The notes beneath the pieces are model-generated. The model saw only the letters and a list, made by a program, of their open reading frames with translations, did not search any database and was not told where the DNA came from. A program made the translations under genes and the position numbers. This document shows, one piece after another, positions 56,273-64,000 of a stretch of DNA of 64,000 nucleotides; position 1 is the first letter of the stretch, and the number at the start of each line of letters is the position of its first letter. Source of the DNA: Paraburkholderia sp. (lineage in GTDB: Bacteria; Pseudomonadota; Gammaproteobacteria; Burkholderiales; Burkholderiaceae); assembly GCA_004322045.1 (NCBI GenBank), contig SCRN01000034.1, forward strand, positions 62,001 to 126,000, in the 5' to 3' direction.

Positions 56273-56508
56273 ATTCGGGGGCGAAACAGAATGTAAGGGG
56301 GCGTGGCACAGAAACGCAGGCGCATATCATGCCATCGTCAGGCCCATCTTGGTCGACAAAGTTTCCGACGGATCGCGCAATGGCCAATTTCGGCTCGGCC
56401 GCCGTGGCCGCGCTGCTCGAATGCGCCCGTCTCCCATGCGCGTGCCGCAAACGCGAACTCGAGTGCGAGGTGCTTTTGCATCAAGGACTTGCGCGGCCTA
56501 TGAGCAGG

Positions 56509-56543
56509 TTATTCACAGCCTTGCCAACAAAATCTGTGAATAA
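56509..56543. repeat. Inverted pair of DnaA-box-like sequences
   Basis: TTATTCACAG (56509-56518) and CTGTGAATAA (56534-56543) are perfect inverted copies separated by 15 bp. The core TTATTCACA fits the DnaA-box consensus TTATNCACA. No replication gene lies nearby, so a titration or regulatory site is more likely than an origin. Confidence 0.55.
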
Positions 56544-56580
56544 GTTCCCATATGCAGGAAGCCCCTTGTTTACGCTGGGC

Positions 56581-56620
56581 TTGTGGGACCGATCGCGGGA
56601 CCTACTAGGACGTCCCACAA
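56581..56620. repeat. 9-bp inverted repeat with nested stem
   Basis: TTGTGGGAC (56581-56589) pairs with GTCCCACAA (56612-56620) over 22 bp. The spacer contains further GGGACC and GGAC segments that could stack or compete. No T-tract follows, so a terminator is not supported; a structured leader RNA or operator are both possible. Confidence 0.5.
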
Positions 56621-56882
56621 CAATCAATTCCAAGCACCGAGTCAGAATGCCGCCGGCGTGGTGGGAGTTAGTCAGAGCGAGATTGCCGCTGTTTAGCTAG
56701 CGCATAATACGAACACCTTGCCAAGCTCAAGCATCGGTGGCGCACATGACGCTTCGGCCAGACTAGTGAACCGCGGGTCGCGCCTTCTGCGGACAAGTCT
56801 TTGTTTTTAAAAGAAACCGCGCTATACCGGACACCCGCGTGCCCTCCTCGGCTCGCCACATCTAACCTGGAACAACTGCGTC

Positions 56883-57506
56883 TTGCCTAGCTTCACACTT
56901 GCCGCCTCTGTGACGGCTGAACTCGAGATTCGTAAGAGCCGCTTCATCGCCCATGCGATCCCGGTTGCTGACCGCGATGCGGCCATGCTCGAGTTGCGCC
57001 GTCTGCGCGACGCCAACCCGGGCGCGACCCATGTTTGCTGGGCGCTGCTGGCCGGTGGCCAGTCCGGAATGTCCGACGACGGCGAACCGTCCGGCACCGC
57101 CGGCCGCCCCATCCTCGAAGTACTCCGCCATCACGATCTGGATGGCGTGCTGGCGGCCGTGGTGCGGTACTACGGCGGAGTGAAGCTCGGCGCCGGGGGC
57201 CTCGTGCGCGCGTACACGGACGCCATCGCGAGTGCGTTGCAACTGGCCGAACGCGTCGAGCGCATCGCCCAAGCGCACCTTATCGTCGAAATGAGCTATC
57301 CCGACGAAGCGCGGGTTCGGCGATGGATGGAACAGGAAAGCGTCGAGCTCATCGAGAGCCGCTATGGGCTGTCGGTGCAGCTTTCGCTGCGCATGCCCGC
57401 GACGATGGTGGATGCGGCGCGCGTTGCCCTGCGTGATTTGACACAAGGACGCGCGACTTTTCTCGAAGTCGATGAAGCCGACGCAGGCGATTCGCCCCGC
57501 GGCTAG
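56883..57506 (+). CDS. YigZ/IMPACT family protein
   Basis: A 207-residue protein of the UPF0029/IMPACT family. The N-terminal domain has KSRFIAHAIPVADRDAAM, ATHVCWALLAGG and the hallmark MSDDGEPSGTAGRPILEVL, followed by VVRYYGGVKLGAGGLVRAY. The C-terminal ferredoxin-like DUF1949 domain covers about 140-200. The family is linked to translation control (mammalian IMPACT) but the bacterial role is unclear. The start is a TTG at 56883 giving the typical MPSFTLAASVTAELEIRKSRF; no ATG start fits. It is not in an operon. Confidence 0.88.
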   Translation: MPSFTLAASVTAELEIRKSRFIAHAIPVADRDAAMLELRRLRDANPGATHVCWALLAGGQSGMSDDGEPSGTAGRPILEVLRHHDLDGVLAAVVRYYGGVKLGAGGLVRAYTDAIASALQLAERVERIAQAHLIVEMSYPDEARVRRWMEQESVELIESRYGLSVQLSLRMPATMVDAARVALRDLTQGRATFLEVDEADAGDSPRG

Positions 57507-57667
57507 CAAGCCGATCGATTCCACCTGGGTCGTCGCCCTCTCCCGCCCGCATATCTGTACCGGTAGCGCCTCGTGCGCACCAGCCGCGGCCGATTCCACG
57601 AATTGGGCGCAAAAACGCGCTCCTTTCATCCAATTGGTTTTGGGCGGGCCAGCCTACACTGCTTTCC

Positions 57668-57733
57668 ATGGACCGAGACATTGGCTCCATCCACAAAGCC
57701 CTCGCGAGGCGACGTGGCGCCGGACGGTCGTAG
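57668..57733 (+). pseudogene. Possible 5' remnant of an ArsR gene
   Basis: The frame MDRDIGSIHKALARRRGAGRS begins like the two ArsR proteins at 33659 and 37732 (IHKALANPxRR). At DNA level 16 nt around the Ile-His-Lys-Ala codons are identical to the 37732 gene. Similarity ends after the alanine and a TAG follows at 57731. It is short, so chance is possible, but the start codon, frame and motif coincide. Confidence 0.35.
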
Positions 57734-57855
57734 AAGTAGCAGGAGCTGTGCAGCGATTCCACTCAGCAGTCGGGGTTATCGCTGATCAGGGTCAACGGGG
57801 TTCGAGCAGAACGTTGTCGCAGTACGCAGTGGTTGGCGGATAGTTCGCATTACTT

Positions 57856-58020
57856 GGCAGTACGCATCACCTAGCAGCACGCATCACCTAGCAGCACGCA
57901 TCACCAGCAGTACGCATCACCAGCAGTACGCATCACCAGCAGTACGCATCACCAGCAGTACGCATCACCCAGCAGTACGCATCACCAAGCAGCACGCATC
58001 ACCCAGCAGCATCGAGTACC
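57856..58020. repeat. Tandem array of a 16-bp unit (minisatellite)
   Basis: Nine copies of AGCAGYACGCATCACC (Y is T or C; the first begins GGCAG) are joined directly or with one extra base, plus a tenth degenerate copy. The unit length and 1-bp insertions are not multiples of three, so it is not coding. Units have no spacers, so it is not a CRISPR. Confidence 0.9.
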
Positions 58021-58210
58021 TGATGGGCAGCACCGTAGTTTGCAATACTGAAGTACCTCACCTCGGATAGCAGCACCTAGCAGTTGCGGCACCCTGGAAG
58101 TAGAAGCACCCTGGCAGTAGACTCACCTCACCTCGAAGTTGCAGTAGACGGGCTCTACCTCTTCCCTGGGTAGGGCCCATAGCTTTTGGGCGTCGGCCGT
58201 TGTGCAACGT

Positions 58211-59437
58211 TCAGTCATGCTTGCCCGCCGAAATGCTGTACGCGCTGTCGTTCTTCGTGGCAGATGCAAAGCGAAACGTCGACGATTGCTCGCCCTTCGC
58301 AGCGTACATCGCCGTATCGGCCGCATCGATCAGTTGCCGAAGGTGTCTCACCCGATCGGGAAACGTCGCGATCCCGATGCTCAGACCAATGTCGAACCGC
58401 CCCGCATATTCGGCTTGCGCCACTGCATGAACTTGCCCGATCAACCGCCGCGCAAGCTGCCGAAGGTCCTCGTCGTCGGCATAATGAGTCACGAGCGCAA
58501 CGAATTCGTCGCCGCCCACGCGCGCCAACATATCCTCGCGCCGCACCACCGCGGACAGCCGCTGCGCGAGCCGCCGCAAAAACGCATCCCCCTCGCTATG
58601 CCCGAGCACGTCGTTGACCCGTTTGAAACCATCGACGTCCAGAAACAGCAGTGCCACGCGTAGCGCGCCGCTATCGGGCCGGGCGGCCAGCGCATCGATT
58701 TGAGCGAGCACGCGCCGCCGATTTGGCAAGCCTGTGAGCGGGTCGCACCCCGCTTCCCTGTTCATCGCCTCGGAGTACGCGCTGATATTGGCAAAGGCCC
58801 GCTGCTCGATCATCAACGCGTAGACCAAAAGCCCGCCGACCAAAACCGCAGACACCCCCAAGGCCCCCGCGCAAAACAGCACGCGACTGCGTGCGTCATC
58901 GGCAATGCCTTGCCGGCGCGCTTCCCAATGCCCGCGCAACCCGTCGAACTCGGCGCGCAAGGTGTCCATTTCTTGCTTGCCCTGCCCTGAGTTCACGAGC
59001 GCGATCGCTTCGCCTCGATCGCCGCCGCGCGCAAGCTCGACGGTCCGCGCGAGCTCGCTCAACGTGGTCTGGGCCACGGGTTCGATACGCCCCAATATCT
59101 CGAGCGAAGCAGAGTCCGTCGCCACGAGCCGGCGCAACCGCTGCGTCGCCGCCTTGACATCGCGGGTGCCACGGTCATACGGCTGCAAGTATCCCGCGGA
59201 GCCGGTGAGCAAATACCCGCGCTGCCCAGTTTCGGCATCTTGCAAATCGTCGAGCGCGCGGTTGGCGACGCTAAGAACCGTGAAGGCTTCTCCCTCCATG
59301 ACGCCGTCCCGAACAATGATGCGCGCTTCCCACACGAAGGTCGCAGCCGCGAGCAGCAAACCCGCGACGAGCACAACATACAAGACGACGAAACGATTGC
59401 GATCGCGACGAGCCGATCGGAAGAGTCTCGCAGGCAA
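58211..59437 (-). CDS. Diguanylate cyclase with CHASE3-type sensor
   Basis: A 408-residue membrane enzyme that makes cyclic di-GMP. TM1 (about 17-37) and TM2 (about 187-208) flank a periplasmic helical CHASE3-like domain with DLQDAETGQRGYLLTGSAGYLQPYDRG. The GGDEF domain (about 230-385) has DPLTGLPNRR, FLDVDGFKRVNDVLGHSEGD and the active site GGDEF at 308-312. The allosteric I-site RxxD (Arg299-Asp302) is present, so product inhibition is expected. It is followed by the tandem-repeat region. Input signal unknown. Start at 59437 gives a short basic N-terminus before TM1. Confidence 0.92.
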   Translation of the reverse strand: MPARLFRSARRDRNRFVVLYVVLVAGLLLAAATFVWEARIIVRDGVMEGEAFTVLSVANRALDDLQDAETGQRGYLLTGSAGYLQPYDRGTRDVKAATQRLRRLVATDSASLEILGRIEPVAQTTLSELARTVELARGGDRGEAIALVNSGQGKQEMDTLRAEFDGLRGHWEARRQGIADDARSRVLFCAGALGVSAVLVGGLLVYALMIEQRAFANISAYSEAMNREAGCDPLTGLPNRRRVLAQIDALAARPDSGALRVALLFLDVDGFKRVNDVLGHSEGDAFLRRLAQRLSAVVRREDMLARVGGDEFVALVTHYADDEDLRQLARRLIGQVHAVAQAEYAGRFDIGLSIGIATFPDRVRHLRQLIDAADTAMYAAKGEQSSTFRFASATKNDSAYSISAGKHD

Positions 59438-59512
59438 AGCGTTCTCCGCAAGAAACGTTTGGCTCCGACGACTTCAGCATAGTCTAGCGTCACAACTTCG
59501 TACGAACCGCAG

Positions 59513-60688
59513 TCAGGTCACTTGCGCAATGCGCTCGCCGGGTTCGTCGTCGGCCGAAGCCAAGACCACGCAATCGCGCCCGAGGGCCTTGGCCGCATAA
59601 AGGGCCGCATCGGCCCGTGCCATGACGGATGCGAGCGTATCGCGGTGGCCGAACTCGTCGATTCCAGCGCTAAACGTACTGGGCGCGTGCTCGCAAGGCG
59701 CAGCGGCGATAGCTCCGCGCAACGCATTCGTCATCTGCCATGCCTCGCTCTTACGCGTAGCGGGAAAAAGAATGGCGAATTCCTCGCCGCCGAGGCGACC
59801 GAACAAGTCGCCGTGACGCAACGAGCGCGACACCACCGCCGCGAAGTGCGACAGTGCGCGGTCGCCCGCCGCATGACCGTAGCGATCGTTGACGCCCTTG
59901 AAATTGTCGATATCGAGTATCGCGAGCGCAAATGGCGCTGCGCTCGCCTTCGCAGCGGCGATAGCCGCCTCTGCCTTCTCGATGAACGCGCGCCTGATCA
60001 ACGCACCGGTCAGTTCATCCACCGTCGCCAAGCGTTCCATACGTTCTGCCAACCGATCGTGGGCAAGCATCACCATCGCAATCGACATGAACGGAAAGCT
60101 CAAGATGCCGAGCCCCAAGAAGCCGATGTTGAGCGGAGAAGGATCGAGAAACGCAGTTTGATGATCGAGCCCGAAGCCGTAAGTGATCGATCGCGCCACA
60201 TGCACCAGCGCCCCGGCAAGCGCGGCAATACCGAGAAAGTAGTAGTTGTACCGCGGGCGGTCCGGCGGACGATACCGCAAAGCGGTCCACCCGATGGCGA
60301 TCCGCACGTAAGCGAAGTAGGCGGAACTCACGGCAACGCGCGCATCCAGTTTCAGCTTGAAACACGTTAGATAGACCAACGCGACCAATACTCCTGCGGC
60401 GACTGCATACTCGAAGGCGCACGCCGGCCGCCGCCCGAAAAATTCGCGAGTGCCTTGAAGGATGATCAAGCTGCCCGCGATGAAAATGGGGAACGCAACG
60501 ACTGTGCCGCGCGACGCCGGCACACGTTGCTCCGCGAGCAAAAGCGCGACGCCGACGGCGAAAAGACCATAAGCGGCGCACCACCGCGGCACGCCGCGCA
60601 CATGCGCGCGCAATAGCGAGGCGAGTACCGCCGCGCTCATTACGCAAGACATGATCGCGATGCCGAGGAGGGCAACGGTACTGGGCAT
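59513..60688 (-). CDS. Membrane diguanylate cyclase (multi-TM sensor + GGEEF)
   Basis: An inner-membrane protein with about six N-terminal hydrophobic segments (TVALLGIAIMSCVMSAAVLASLLR, AYGLFAVGVALLLA, YAVAAGVLVALVYLTCF and others), a MASE-like sensor, then a GGDEF domain (VDELTGALIRRAFIEKAEAA, LDIDNFKGVNDRYGHAAGDRAL, FGRLGGEEFAILFPATR). The active GGEEF and an upstream I-site RxxD (RHGD) are both there, so an active, feedback-inhibited cyclase is likely. I use the ATG at 60688 (MPSTVALLG), next to the first helix; ATGs at 60733 and 60754 are possible. It lies 76 bp upstream of the other cyclase on the same strand. Confidence 0.88.
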   Translation of the reverse strand: MPSTVALLGIAIMSCVMSAAVLASLLRAHVRGVPRWCAAYGLFAVGVALLLAEQRVPASRGTVVAFPIFIAGSLIILQGTREFFGRRPACAFEYAVAAGVLVALVYLTCFKLKLDARVAVSSAYFAYVRIAIGWTALRYRPPDRPRYNYYFLGIAALAGALVHVARSITYGFGLDHQTAFLDPSPLNIGFLGLGILSFPFMSIAMVMLAHDRLAERMERLATVDELTGALIRRAFIEKAEAAIAAAKASAAPFALAILDIDNFKGVNDRYGHAAGDRALSHFAAVVSRSLRHGDLFGRLGGEEFAILFPATRKSEAWQMTNALRGAIAAAPCEHAPSTFSAGIDEFGHRDTLASVMARADAALYAAKALGRDCVVLASADDEPGERIAQVT

Positions 60689-60754
60689 GTGTCGGTGAAT
60701 CACTGAAATCGATCGATGGCGTGGTGCGACCATGGCGTACACCCGCACGGCCAC

Positions 60755-61046
60755 CTCCCCGGATGCGCGTAATCGTATCGCACTCTAGGGTCAGACTAAA
60801 CAAGTGTTGCTTCGCGGCACACCGCCAAATACGGATAACCGCAACGATCCGACCTTTGGCCAGTGTTCAGCGAACCGACGTAACAGTCCGGCCAAACTGT
60901 TTGTGACTGTGCATGTCCTCGCGCTTCCTTTGTCGCAACAATCGCGGCAGCTTCGGCGCCGGCGCAAGATGCAACATGCACACCTTTGGTTCGTCCCGGC
61001 TCGATCTTGTCTCTCGCTCGTCCCGCACTCATAGGAGCCTTTGCCG
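60755..61046. other. Divergent intergenic region, no gene supported
   Basis: About 290-350 bp between the second cyclase and the binding-protein gene. Frames on both strands are Arg-rich translations without ribosome-binding sites. AGGAG at 61034-61038 is the ribosome-binding site of the next gene. Confidence 0.45.
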
Positions 61047-62159
61047 GTGGACACCGCCCAGCCCAGAATGCACGCCCAACGGCACCTCGGCCCCGCCGTC
61101 AAGATCGGAGCGCTCGCTCCCTTAAGCCGCCCTGGCTGGGTCGACGCTGGCCGACACCTGCTTGCGGGCTTGGACCTTGCCGTTGGCGAAGCCAACGAGA
61201 ACGGCGGCATTCTCGGAAGGCCGCTCGAACTGATCGTCCGAGATACCGCGGCAGACCCGCAAAAAGCCATTGCCGCCGTGGATGAAATGGCGCACCTGGG
61301 CGTGGTAGCGCTGGCGGGTGAATATCACAGCGTCGTCGCGCGCGCCGCGGCAATCCGGGCCGACACGCTAGGCATGCCGTTTCTGTGCTCCTCGGCAGTG
61401 CTCGATGCGCTGACCGACCAACCATCGGACTGGGTCGCACGGCTGTGCCCCGTACAGTCCCACGGCTGGCGAATCTATGCGGACTTTCTCTTGAATGCTG
61501 GTCATCGCCGCATCGCGGCCGTGACTCAGCCGAGCCTGTACTGGGCATCCGGCACGCGCATCCTGCGCGACCGCTTCGCCGAGCACGATGGAGCCCTCAT
61601 CGAACTCGATGCGAGCACGCTTTCCCCGACGGCCGTGTGCGACGCCGTTGTCGCGAATGGCGCGACGGCGCTTCTGATGTTAACCGGGCATCCAGAAACG
61701 GCGGTGTCGATCATCCGAAGCGTGCATCGCGATCAGCGCCTCGACACGCTACTCGTCGGCGCACCGGCGGGGCAGCCCGAGCTGCCCGAGTGGACGGCGT
61801 TGCTGGGAAACGAAGGCACCGCGATTCCGTTCCTGCGATATCGAACGGAGGGCCTCAACCCGGTCGGCGTTCGCGTTGACGCGGCGCTGCGTCGGCGCCT
61901 GGGCGAACCACCGTCGTTCGTCGCATTCGAGGGCTACGACACGGCCACGGTCCTCGTAGAAGCGCTGCGATCCCATGGGATCGATCGGGCGCTCGGCCCG
62001 GACTTATGGTCCAGCCTCGTCGTGGAAGGAACGCGCGGGACGATCGAGTTTTCTCGCCCGCCGCAGATGCGCGTGTGGCAGTGGGCGTGGCCGCCGGTGG
62101 AAGTCGTCGATCGCGACCCAGAGCAACCCGATCGCTTTCGGTTGCTCCATGCCGGCTAA
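61047..62159 (+). CDS. Type I periplasmic-binding-fold protein without signal peptide
   Basis: A protein of about 370 residues with the leucine-binding-protein/receptor fold: KIGALAPLSRPGWVDAGRHLLAGLDLAVGEANENGGILGRPLELIVRDT, then AVDEMAHLGVVALAGEYHSVVARAAAIRAD and VAFEGYDTATVLVEAL. ABC-transporter binding proteins and AmiC-type amide sensors share this fold. No signal peptide precedes the fold and no permease gene is near, so a cytoplasmic sensor role like AmiC is possible. Start: GTG at 61047, 8 bp after AGGAG; a TTG at 61041 and an ATG at 61068 are alternatives. Ligand unknown. Confidence 0.8.
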   Translation: MDTAQPRMHAQRHLGPAVKIGALAPLSRPGWVDAGRHLLAGLDLAVGEANENGGILGRPLELIVRDTAADPQKAIAAVDEMAHLGVVALAGEYHSVVARAAAIRADTLGMPFLCSSAVLDALTDQPSDWVARLCPVQSHGWRIYADFLLNAGHRRIAAVTQPSLYWASGTRILRDRFAEHDGALIELDASTLSPTAVCDAVVANGATALLMLTGHPETAVSIIRSVHRDQRLDTLLVGAPAGQPELPEWTALLGNEGTAIPFLRYRTEGLNPVGVRVDAALRRRLGEPPSFVAFEGYDTATVLVEALRSHGIDRALGPDLWSSLVVEGTRGTIEFSRPPQMRVWQWAWPPVEVVDRDPEQPDRFRLLHAG

Positions 62160-62175
62160 GACCCGAACGAGCCCG

Positions 62176-62955
62176 TCACCTAGCGATATGCGCGCCGAGG
62201 CCAACCTGCCCAGGCGCCACGTCCTCTTTCAGCGTGCATTCGGGAATGTCGTAGTCGCCGCCATTCTGCCGTCGATAGGGGATCGGGCGCGTGCTCCAAA
62301 GCTCGTCGAGCCTGCGCCCCAACGCATCGCAGGTTTGTGCAAACCTCGCCTCGTCCATCTTGCCCGTTCGATAGACGACGAACGGCGGCAGCACCTCGAA
62401 ACCCGGGTAGAACAGCGTGCCGTGGTTGATCGGAAACAACACGTCGTCGATCGGTCCGTTGATCCCGCGCGCGCTATAGTGCGGCTCCCAGCCTCCGGCC
62501 GACACGACTAGCATGGCGCGCTTGCCGGCCAAGGATCCCTCGCCGTAACGATCGCCCCAGCGATGGTCGGAATGTTCCCCGACGCCGTAGGCGAAACCGT
62601 ATGCGTACACCCGCTCGACCCATCCTTTCATGATCGCCGGCATGGAAAACCACCACAGCGGAAATTGAAAGATGACGGCATCGGCCCATTTGAGTTTCTC
62701 CTGCTCGCTCGCAATGTCTTCGCTCTGCGTGCCGCTCTGGAAAGCATGCTTGGAATCGCTCGACGGGTGAAACACGGCCCCGGGCACGTGGTCGGTACTA
62801 TCACCGGCGTCCAGCACCGCCTTCCACTGCATCTCGTACAGATCGGAAACGCGCACGGTATGCCCCGCATCTTCCAATCGCTTCACGGCAAATGCCTTCA
62901 GCGCTCCGTTGAAAGACCTCGGCTCGGGATGCGCATAGACGATTAGGACCTTCAT
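62176..62955 (-). CDS. Flavodoxin-fold NAD(P)H:quinone oxidoreductase
   Basis: A 259-residue protein of the NQO1/MdaB-like flavodoxin-fold family. Motifs are MKVLIVYAHPEPRSFNGALKAF at the N-terminus, WADAVIFQFPLWWFSMPAIMKGWVERVYAYGFAYG (about 90-125), and AMLVVSAGGWEPHY. Such enzymes reduce quinones by two electrons with NAD(P)H and FAD/FMN, protecting from redox cycling. The LysR gene is divergent across 86 bp and is the probable regulator. The ATG at 62955 is at the family N-terminus. Confidence 0.9.
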   Translation of the reverse strand: MKVLIVYAHPEPRSFNGALKAFAVKRLEDAGHTVRVSDLYEMQWKAVLDAGDSTDHVPGAVFHPSSDSKHAFQSGTQSEDIASEQEKLKWADAVIFQFPLWWFSMPAIMKGWVERVYAYGFAYGVGEHSDHRWGDRYGEGSLAGKRAMLVVSAGGWEPHYSARGINGPIDDVLFPINHGTLFYPGFEVLPPFVVYRTGKMDEARFAQTCDALGRRLDELWSTRPIPYRRQNGGDYDIPECTLKEDVAPGQVGLGAHIAR

Positions 62956-63020
62956 CGCTCAGACTCCAAAATTATCGAAGGCCTAGGCTACGACGTCCCA
63001 AGGTATAGTTGAAATGAATT

Positions 63021-63034
63021 CCTGAAATTACAGG
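63021..63034. promoter_or_regulatory. Candidate LysR-box between quinone reductase and LysR gene
   Basis: CCTGAAATTACAGG is an imperfect palindrome (CCTG/CAGG arms, A/T-rich centre) in the 86-bp divergent intergenic region. LysR regulators bind such T-N11-A-like symmetric sites to control themselves and the divergent gene. Confidence 0.45.
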
Positions 63035-63041
63035 TATTACA

Positions 63042-63941
63042 TTGGATAATCGCCTTCGACGCCTCGATCTGAACTTGCTCGTCACGCTGGACGCCTTGCT
63101 TAGCGAGCTGAACGTGACGCGGGCGGCTCAGCGCCTGCATTACTCGCAGCCTTCGGTCAGCGTCCAGTTGGCCAAGTTGCGGGATATTTTCGACGACCCG
63201 CTCCTCTTGCCCGGTCCGCGCGGCATGCGTCCGACGCAACGTGCCGAGCAACTGCGCGAGCCGTTGCGCGAAGCGCTCGATGCGCTGGAGTGTGCGGTGG
63301 CGCCGGCGCGGCCTTTCGATCCTTTGGCAGCCGATCACACATGGAAGCTGGCCGCGACAGACTACGCGGAATCGACCATCGTGCTACCGGCCCTGCAGGG
63401 CCTTCGTACCAGCGCGCCGGGCTCGCGCCTCGCCGTGGTGGAAATGGTGCCGCCGCGCTTCGAAAAGCAAGCCGAACAGGGTGACATCGACATCGCTTTT
63501 CATACAACGATAGGGGCGCCGGAAGGTCTGCGCCGCCGCATATTGTTCGCCGAGCGCTACGTGTTGATCGGCCGCGCCGGTCATCCGCGCTTGAAACGGC
63601 GTCCGACGCTCGCGCAATTCTGCAAGCTCGAACATGTCATCGTGTCGCCGGACGGCGGCGGGTTTCGTGGCGTCACCGATGAAGTGCTCGGCGAAGCCGG
63701 CCTCACACGGCGAGTAGCGCTTTCGGTTCCGCACTTTCTCTTTCTCATCGCCGCAGTGGCGCAGACGGATCTCGTCGCGATGGCGCCGCATCGCCTCGTG
63801 CGAGACAACCCGGCGCTCACCATCGTCGAAGCTCCGGTCCACGTTCCCGGCTACGAGATGTGCATGCTCTGGCACGAACGCGCGCATCGCGATCCGGCGC
63901 ATCAGTGGCTGCGAGAGCATCTCGTTGCTTCGATTGGATGA
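63042..63941 (+). CDS. LysR family regulator divergent from quinone reductase
   Basis: A 299-residue LysR-type regulator of the NodD/PcpR-like subgroup. The HTH reads RRLDLNLLVTLDALLSELNVTRAAQRLHYSQPSVSVQLAKLRDIFDDPLLLPG, and the effector domain starts TWKLAATDYAESTIVLPALQGL. The start is a TTG at 63042; no ATG fits the conserved N-terminus. Divergent placement and a palindrome between the genes suggest that it activates the quinone reductase in response to a quinone or phenolic compound. That ligand is inference. The window ends 59 bp downstream. Confidence 0.87.
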   Translation: MDNRLRRLDLNLLVTLDALLSELNVTRAAQRLHYSQPSVSVQLAKLRDIFDDPLLLPGPRGMRPTQRAEQLREPLREALDALECAVAPARPFDPLAADHTWKLAATDYAESTIVLPALQGLRTSAPGSRLAVVEMVPPRFEKQAEQGDIDIAFHTTIGAPEGLRRRILFAERYVLIGRAGHPRLKRRPTLAQFCKLEHVIVSPDGGGFRGVTDEVLGEAGLTRRVALSVPHFLFLIAAVAQTDLVAMAPHRLVRDNPALTIVEAPVHVPGYEMCMLWHERAHRDPAHQWLREHLVASIG

Positions 63942-64000
63942 TTTTTCCCACTGTGAAACTAACCTTTAAAGGGATTCAGCACGCGGGTGCCTGTGCCGGC

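Larger units (their letters stand above)
56273..56882. other. 610-bp intergenic region with inverted repeats, no supported gene
   Basis: The interval between the divergent MurA paralogue and YigZ gene holds two inverted repeats listed separately. Open frames across it (for example 56329-56700) lack ribosome-binding sites and family patterns. The stretch 56500-56700 is more A/T-rich than the flanks and could encode a small structured RNA, but no known family was recognised. Confidence 0.45.
57507..58210. other. 704-bp convergent intergenic region with a minisatellite
   Basis: The interval between the ends of YigZ (+) and the CHASE3-GGDEF gene (-) contains an ArsR-like 5' remnant (57668) and the 16-bp tandem array (57856-58020). 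Degenerate copies of the array motif (AGCACC, CACCTCACCTCG) run on to about 58140. No intact gene is present. Confidence 0.6.

Noticed and set aside
56509-56543. Replication origin
   Set aside because: Two DnaA-like boxes alone are not enough: no dnaA, rep or parAB gene and no cluster of iterons is nearby.
56329-56700. A 123-residue plus-strand frame between the MurA paralogue and YigZ genes
   Set aside because: No ribosome-binding site, no recognisable motif, and it runs through both inverted repeats, so it is probably a chance frame.
57856-58020. CRISPR array
   Set aside because: The repeats are only 16 bp and directly adjacent with no unique spacers, and there are no cas genes in the window.

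Overview
The window is GC-rich chromosomal DNA from a betaproteobacterium of the Burkholderiaceae (Burkholderia / Paraburkholderia / Trinickia type). This rests on the strong G/C bias at third codon positions, the compact gene layout, the liu leucine-degradation cluster, the HTH-fused aspartate carbamoyltransferase and the repertoire of LysR and GlxA regulators. No rRNA, tRNA, CRISPR array, transposase, integrase or phage structural gene was recognised.

Layout. (1) 1-6569: leucine/isovalerate degradation genes liuD (cut by the window edge), liuC, liuB and liuA on the minus strand, with a divergent TetR regulator and two candidate operators between them. (2) 6.7-12 kb: a DUF2891 protein, a glycogen-debranching-type glycosidase, and a coupled alpha/beta hydrolase-MOSC pair. 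(3) 12-20 kb: a stand-alone MreB paralogue divergent from a UbiB-like protein that lacks kinase motifs, an L,D-transpeptidase, and two adjacent acid-type peptidases (S10 and S53). (4) 20-28 kb: DUF1993, LysE exporter, an HMA-like mini-protein, an MFS pump, and a three-gene efflux operon of DHA2-MFS, HlyD adaptor and outer-membrane factor. (5) 28-38 kb: an accessory-looking stretch rich in regulators and broken genes. It holds a LysR 5' remnant, mug, a GlxA regulator, an orphan 2-oxoglutarate dehydrogenase E1, a DJ-1-domain protein without HTH, ArsR, LysR, diaminopropionate ammonia-lyase and a LysR gene broken by an amber codon. (6) 37.7-46 kb: ArsR, Old Yellow Enzyme and SDR genes in a row, a TPR-glycosyltransferase, FtrA divergent from a rhodanese, a DapA-family gene, and an aspartate carbamoyltransferase with an N-terminal HTH. 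(7) 46-57.5 kb: a chemoreceptor, a second FtsI-type PBP, a 2-oxoacid dehydrogenase E1alpha-E1beta-E2 operon without E3, photolyase, a MurA paralogue and a YigZ/IMPACT protein. (8) 57.5-64 kb: a minisatellite, two diguanylate cyclases, a substrate-binding-fold protein without signal peptide, and a flavodoxin-fold quinone reductase divergent from a LysR regulator.

How the parts work together. The liu genes convert isovaleryl-CoA towards HMG-CoA. Several genes look like second copies of cell-envelope functions (MreB, FtsI-type PBP, MurA, L,D-transpeptidase), but they are scattered rather than in one operon. Redox and electrophile defence is suggested by ArsR-OYE-SDR, the quinone reductase-LysR pair and rhodanese-FtrA.

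The most novel-looking signal is the HTH-ATCase gene. Its promoter carries a perfect 17-bp palindrome, and a 13-bp copy of it lies inside the coding region, which suggests the enzyme may regulate its own gene. Other notable items are the non-coding 16-bp tandem array at 57856-58020, the inverted DnaA-box-like pair at 56509-56543, the UbiB pseudokinase and the gene debris around 28.3-37.6 kb.
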